DNA from: Actinomycetota bacterium
Lineage (GTDB): Bacteria > Actinomycetota > Actinomycetes > Actinomycetales > Microbacteriaceae
Reading direction: 5' to 3'
Assembly: GCA_020161315.1 (NCBI GenBank)
Contig: JAIUOH010000013.1
Location: 1-64,000, forward strand
Length of the DNA stretch: 64,000 nucleotides
In this document: positions 61,631-64,000 of the stretch, piece after piece
Numbering within the stretch: the first letter of the stretch is position 1
Layout of the letters: each line of letters begins with the position of its first letter
Position numbers and translations under genes: made by a program
The notes under the pieces: generated by a model
The model's input: the letters and a program-made list of their open reading frames with translations, nothing else
What the model was told of the DNA's origin: nothing
Database searches by the model: none

Positions 61631-64000
61631 ATGAGGTTCTCTCGAAAAGCCGCGCTTTCTATCGGTGTGATCGTAGGTCTGGTGTTTGGTTTGTTCACCG
61701 TTCCTGCAGTTGCCCTCGCGGCCCCGAACGGAGCGTTTACCTCGGTGGCGATCACCAAGGTGGCCGACGGCTATTCACTGACGAATAATCCGGTCGACTC
61801 TTCTGGTGACAACGGGATCGTCGCGGTGCGCGACTACGTGGGATTCAGGATCCAGGGCAACACCTCTGAAGCGGTCAGCGATGCGACGATGACCCTGACC
61901 AAACCGAGCTGCTGGGTTTGGGAAACAACGGTTGACCAGAATTTGAACTTCAACCTGGACAACGGGCAGACCACCGGATCCGTCGCGCACCCGGACGCCG
62001 ATACGATTGTCGTCACTTGGACGCAGGCGCCCAGCGGGACCGTGCTGACGCAGCCCTTCAGGGCGAAGGCGGGTGAGAGCTGCGCAGATGGATCGACCTG
62101 GACACCAGAGTTCAGCTACACAGATGCCTCGGGAACCCACACTCAAACCCTCGACACGCTGACGGTGCGTTCAGTTGCGAGCGCCGACATCTCGATTCAA
62201 ACGGTCGGCCAACCCAGCCTTGAACCGAATCGTTGGTTTGGCGGTGGGGCAACTGAATGGGGCGGCACCGGTGGCGCTGGTCCTGCTCTTGTACAGCGAT
62301 GGGATGTCTCGCTTCGCCCCGACGCCATTGCGAAGACCGGGTATGCGGATCCCGCCGGCGATATCACGTTCACCGTCGCATACTCCGGGCCGAGGTCTGC
62401 CTTCGAATTGCCCAGAGCCGGATCCGGCACACCGAATGTGCAGGGCGCAGGCTGTTGGGTCTACGTTTCGCCGAGCGCGACGAACAACGGACAGTTCTAC
62501 CCTTCGAGCGGTGCCCAGACGGTCACGATAACGATGAAGAAGAGCGCTGCATGCGAGGCCATGCTCGCCGACAACGGCAACAAGCTTGTCATCTACTCGT
62601 TCACCCCGCAGAAGGTGCTCGAAGACAACTACGGGTGCAGCGCCAACCTCGGCGCCACCGTGGCTCCAACAGCTGGCTGGCAGGATCAGCAGGGGCGAAC
62701 GATCGCTGATTCGAACCCCTCGAACAACACGGCCGCGGTGCCGCTCTCGTGCCAGACGGTTGTCTACGATTCAAACTGGGGTTCGGCATACTTCACGCCG
62801 AAGGACGAGGGCGCGAACCTCGCGGCCGCCTACCCAGAGAACAGTACGGGGCACCCGATCGTTGCTGCTGCGGCGCAGAACGAGTGGGCGATGCTTTCAA
62901 CGAACGCGACAAACGGTGCAGGCTTCATCGGAGTCGGCGGTACCTTTACCAGCGAGGCCGGGCTTTCGCCATCAGCCCCGAAACTGACCGATCTCACCAG
63001 CTTTCATCTCTGGGATCCTTCGGTGCAACAGATCGACCTGGCAAATCTCGACGCAGCCGTGCTCGGCGCGATGCGGCCCGCGAGTTCTGCCCCAGCAAGC
63101 CTAGTGCTGGATCCGAGCACGTATGACCGCAGCTGCACCACTGGATATGACGGAACGAACGCGGCAAGCGTGGGTTCGATGGTCTGGGCCGACTGCGCGT
63201 CGCTCGACCCGACACAGATCAGCGGTATTCGCTTCTTCAGAGCTGGAGTCTTTAACGGAGAGAATTTCAACGTCAACTTTCCCGCTTCGAAACTGATGTT
63301 CTCGCAGGTGCCGATGAGGGTCGTCGGTGATGTCGGTGACAGGCTGCCGACCCGCACCATCTGGCAGGCGGCCGAGCTGGCTCAGACTACGAATTACGAT
63401 GTCTCGGCCACGATCATCGGCAACGTGCTGCGAATCGGCAAGAGTGCTCAGGAGTCGCAGGTGATCCCTGAGGGTGAAATCCACTACACGCTGAAACCGG
63501 CGGTCGCGACTCCGGCAGGAACCTTCTCCCCAGGAGACGTCGAGAACCTCGTCGTGGTCGACAAGCTCGACATCGGTGTGCAGAGCGTTGATCTGAGCAA
63601 CGTCGATCCGTTCTGGGATGTGACGCAGCAGCCAGCTGATTTCGGATCCGATGGGGTGCCCTACACTTCTGATGATGTGCGCGGGATCGTGCTGACTTTT
63701 ACTCCTTCAGGGCAAGTGCAGAGTAGCGACACCCTGCCGCAGATCGACTATACGGCGAAGATGGGAATCCTGCTTCCACCGCAGGCTGCACCCTATAGCG
63801 CGACTGTCAAGAACACCGCAACGGTAGCCGCCGACGGAATGGATCCAGAGGTCGCTGCGGGGATAACGCCGAAGCGCCACAGTGCAAGCGCCTCAGTGCT
63901 GGCAGGCACACCTGAAGCCGCCTTCTTCTCGAAGCAGCTCATCTCGGAGCCGGTGATCGAAGTCGACGATCTGCCGGTGGCATGGCGCGTGCAGTGGGTG
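61631..64000 (+). CDS. Large secreted protein, 3' end outside the window
   Basis: The frame from ATG 61631 stays open for 790 codons to the last base, so the protein is incomplete. It starts with a signal peptide (MRFSRKAALSIGVIVGLVFG..., cleavage after ALA at about 30). Acidic, Asn/Thr-rich, beta-like sequence follows with scattered Cys (KPSCWVW, GCCWVYVSP-like, YGCSANLG). No repeats like those of the LPNTG gene are visible, but the final segment (DYTAKMGI, NTATVAADG) hints at DUF11-like domains to come. CGAAAGGT precedes the ATG. Likely a wall-anchored adhesin or stalk, with its anchor beyond the window. Confidence 0.85.
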   Translation, partial: MRFSRKAALSIGVIVGLVFGLFTVPAVALAAPNGAFTSVAITKVADGYSLTNNPVDSSGDNGIVAVRDYVGFRIQGNTSEAVSDATMTLTKPSCWVWETTVDQNLNFNLDNGQTTGSVAHPDADTIVVTWTQAPSGTVLTQPFRAKAGESCADGSTWTPEFSYTDASGTHTQTLDTLTVRSVASADISIQTVGQPSLEPNRWFGGGATEWGGTGGAGPALVQRWDVSLRPDAIAKTGYADPAGDITFTVAYSGPRSAFELPRAGSGTPNVQGAGCWVYVSPSATNNGQFYPSSGAQTVTITMKKSAACEAMLADNGNKLVIYSFTPQKVLEDNYGCSANLGATVAPTAGWQDQQGRTIADSNPSNNTAAVPLSCQTVVYDSNWGSAYFTPKDEGANLAAAYPENSTGHPIVAAAAQNEWAMLSTNATNGAGFIGVGGTFTSEAGLSPSAPKLTDLTSFHLWDPSVQQIDLANLDAAVLGAMRPASSAPASLVLDPSTYDRSCTTGYDGTNAASVGSMVWADCASLDPTQISGIRFFRAGVFNGENFNVNFPASKLMFSQVPMRVVGDVGDRLPTRTIWQAAELAQTTNYDVSATIIGNVLRIGKSAQESQVIPEGEIHYTLKPAVATPAGTFSPGDVENLVVVDKLDIGVQSVDLSNVDPFWDVTQQPADFGSDGVPYTSDDVRGIVLTFTPSGQVQSSDTLPQIDYTAKMGILLPPQAAPYSATVKNTATVAADGMDPEVAAGITPKRHSASASVLAGTPEAAFFSKQLISEPVIEVDDLPVAWRVQWV

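Noticed and set aside
1-64000. CRISPR array or prophage
   Set aside because: No regularly spaced short repeats, integrase, terminase or portal genes were found.

Overview
The window is GC-rich, gene-dense chromosomal DNA from an actinobacterium, most likely a Microbacteriaceae member close to Leucobacter. I infer this from the argC-argJ-argB order, the fdxA-dapC pair, a DUF3515 lipoprotein, a PucR-gabT-gabD unit, a zinc-less L32, LPXTG-type wall anchors, and many leaderless starts with a TAnnnT hexamer six bases before the start codon. No prophage, CRISPR array or intact insertion sequence is visible.

Layout. 1-338: 3' part of tmRNA. 366-1838: nhaA behind a structured leader. 1804-8696: a MoxR-type AAA ATPase, a small membrane exporter, a histidine kinase/response regulator pair, a VWA protein and an unknown partner. 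8703-8850: an inverted-repeat element. 8864-13942: ChrA, a glycerophosphodiesterase, a YqhA-family protein, an odd two-helix exported protein, and TerC behind a yybP-ykoY-type Mn2+ riboswitch. 13997-20757: leuCD with a Leu-codon leader peptide, then murA, plsC, gpsA and ddl. 20786-27472: two envelope proteins, thiL, a PucR regulator and gabT/gabD. 27565-37448: a propeller membrane protein, rsmD, recG, coaD, a DUF4349 lipoprotein, DUF177, rpmF, rnc and mutM, the last with a genomic repeat inside its reading frame. 37456-47231: accessory genes (two GNATs, a VOC protein, MepB, SAP/DUF6434, an ankyrin lipoprotein, ArsC, an OsmC-like protein, an MBL hydrolase), a decayed stretch with a kinase remnant, and a second copy of the inverted-repeat element. 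47361-50759: tRNA-Glu(CTC) and argCJB. 50994-54713: a prepilin peptidase, fdxA, dapC and citrate synthase.

54977-64000 is the most distinctive part. One polypeptide joins an ECF sigma factor, a zinc-finger anti-sigma-like segment, a membrane helix and a secreted beta-rich domain. It is followed in the same direction by a 1188-residue NHL/FN3/five-repeat LPNTG protein, a LANTG-anchored protein, and a very large secreted protein that runs off the window. I read this as a self-contained cell-surface module with its own membrane-tethered sigma factor.

Regulatory structure is rich: a tmRNA, a probable cation-responsive nhaA leader, the Mn2+ riboswitch, a leucine attenuator, a palindrome over the pucR start, several clear terminators, and two families of dispersed inverted repeats.
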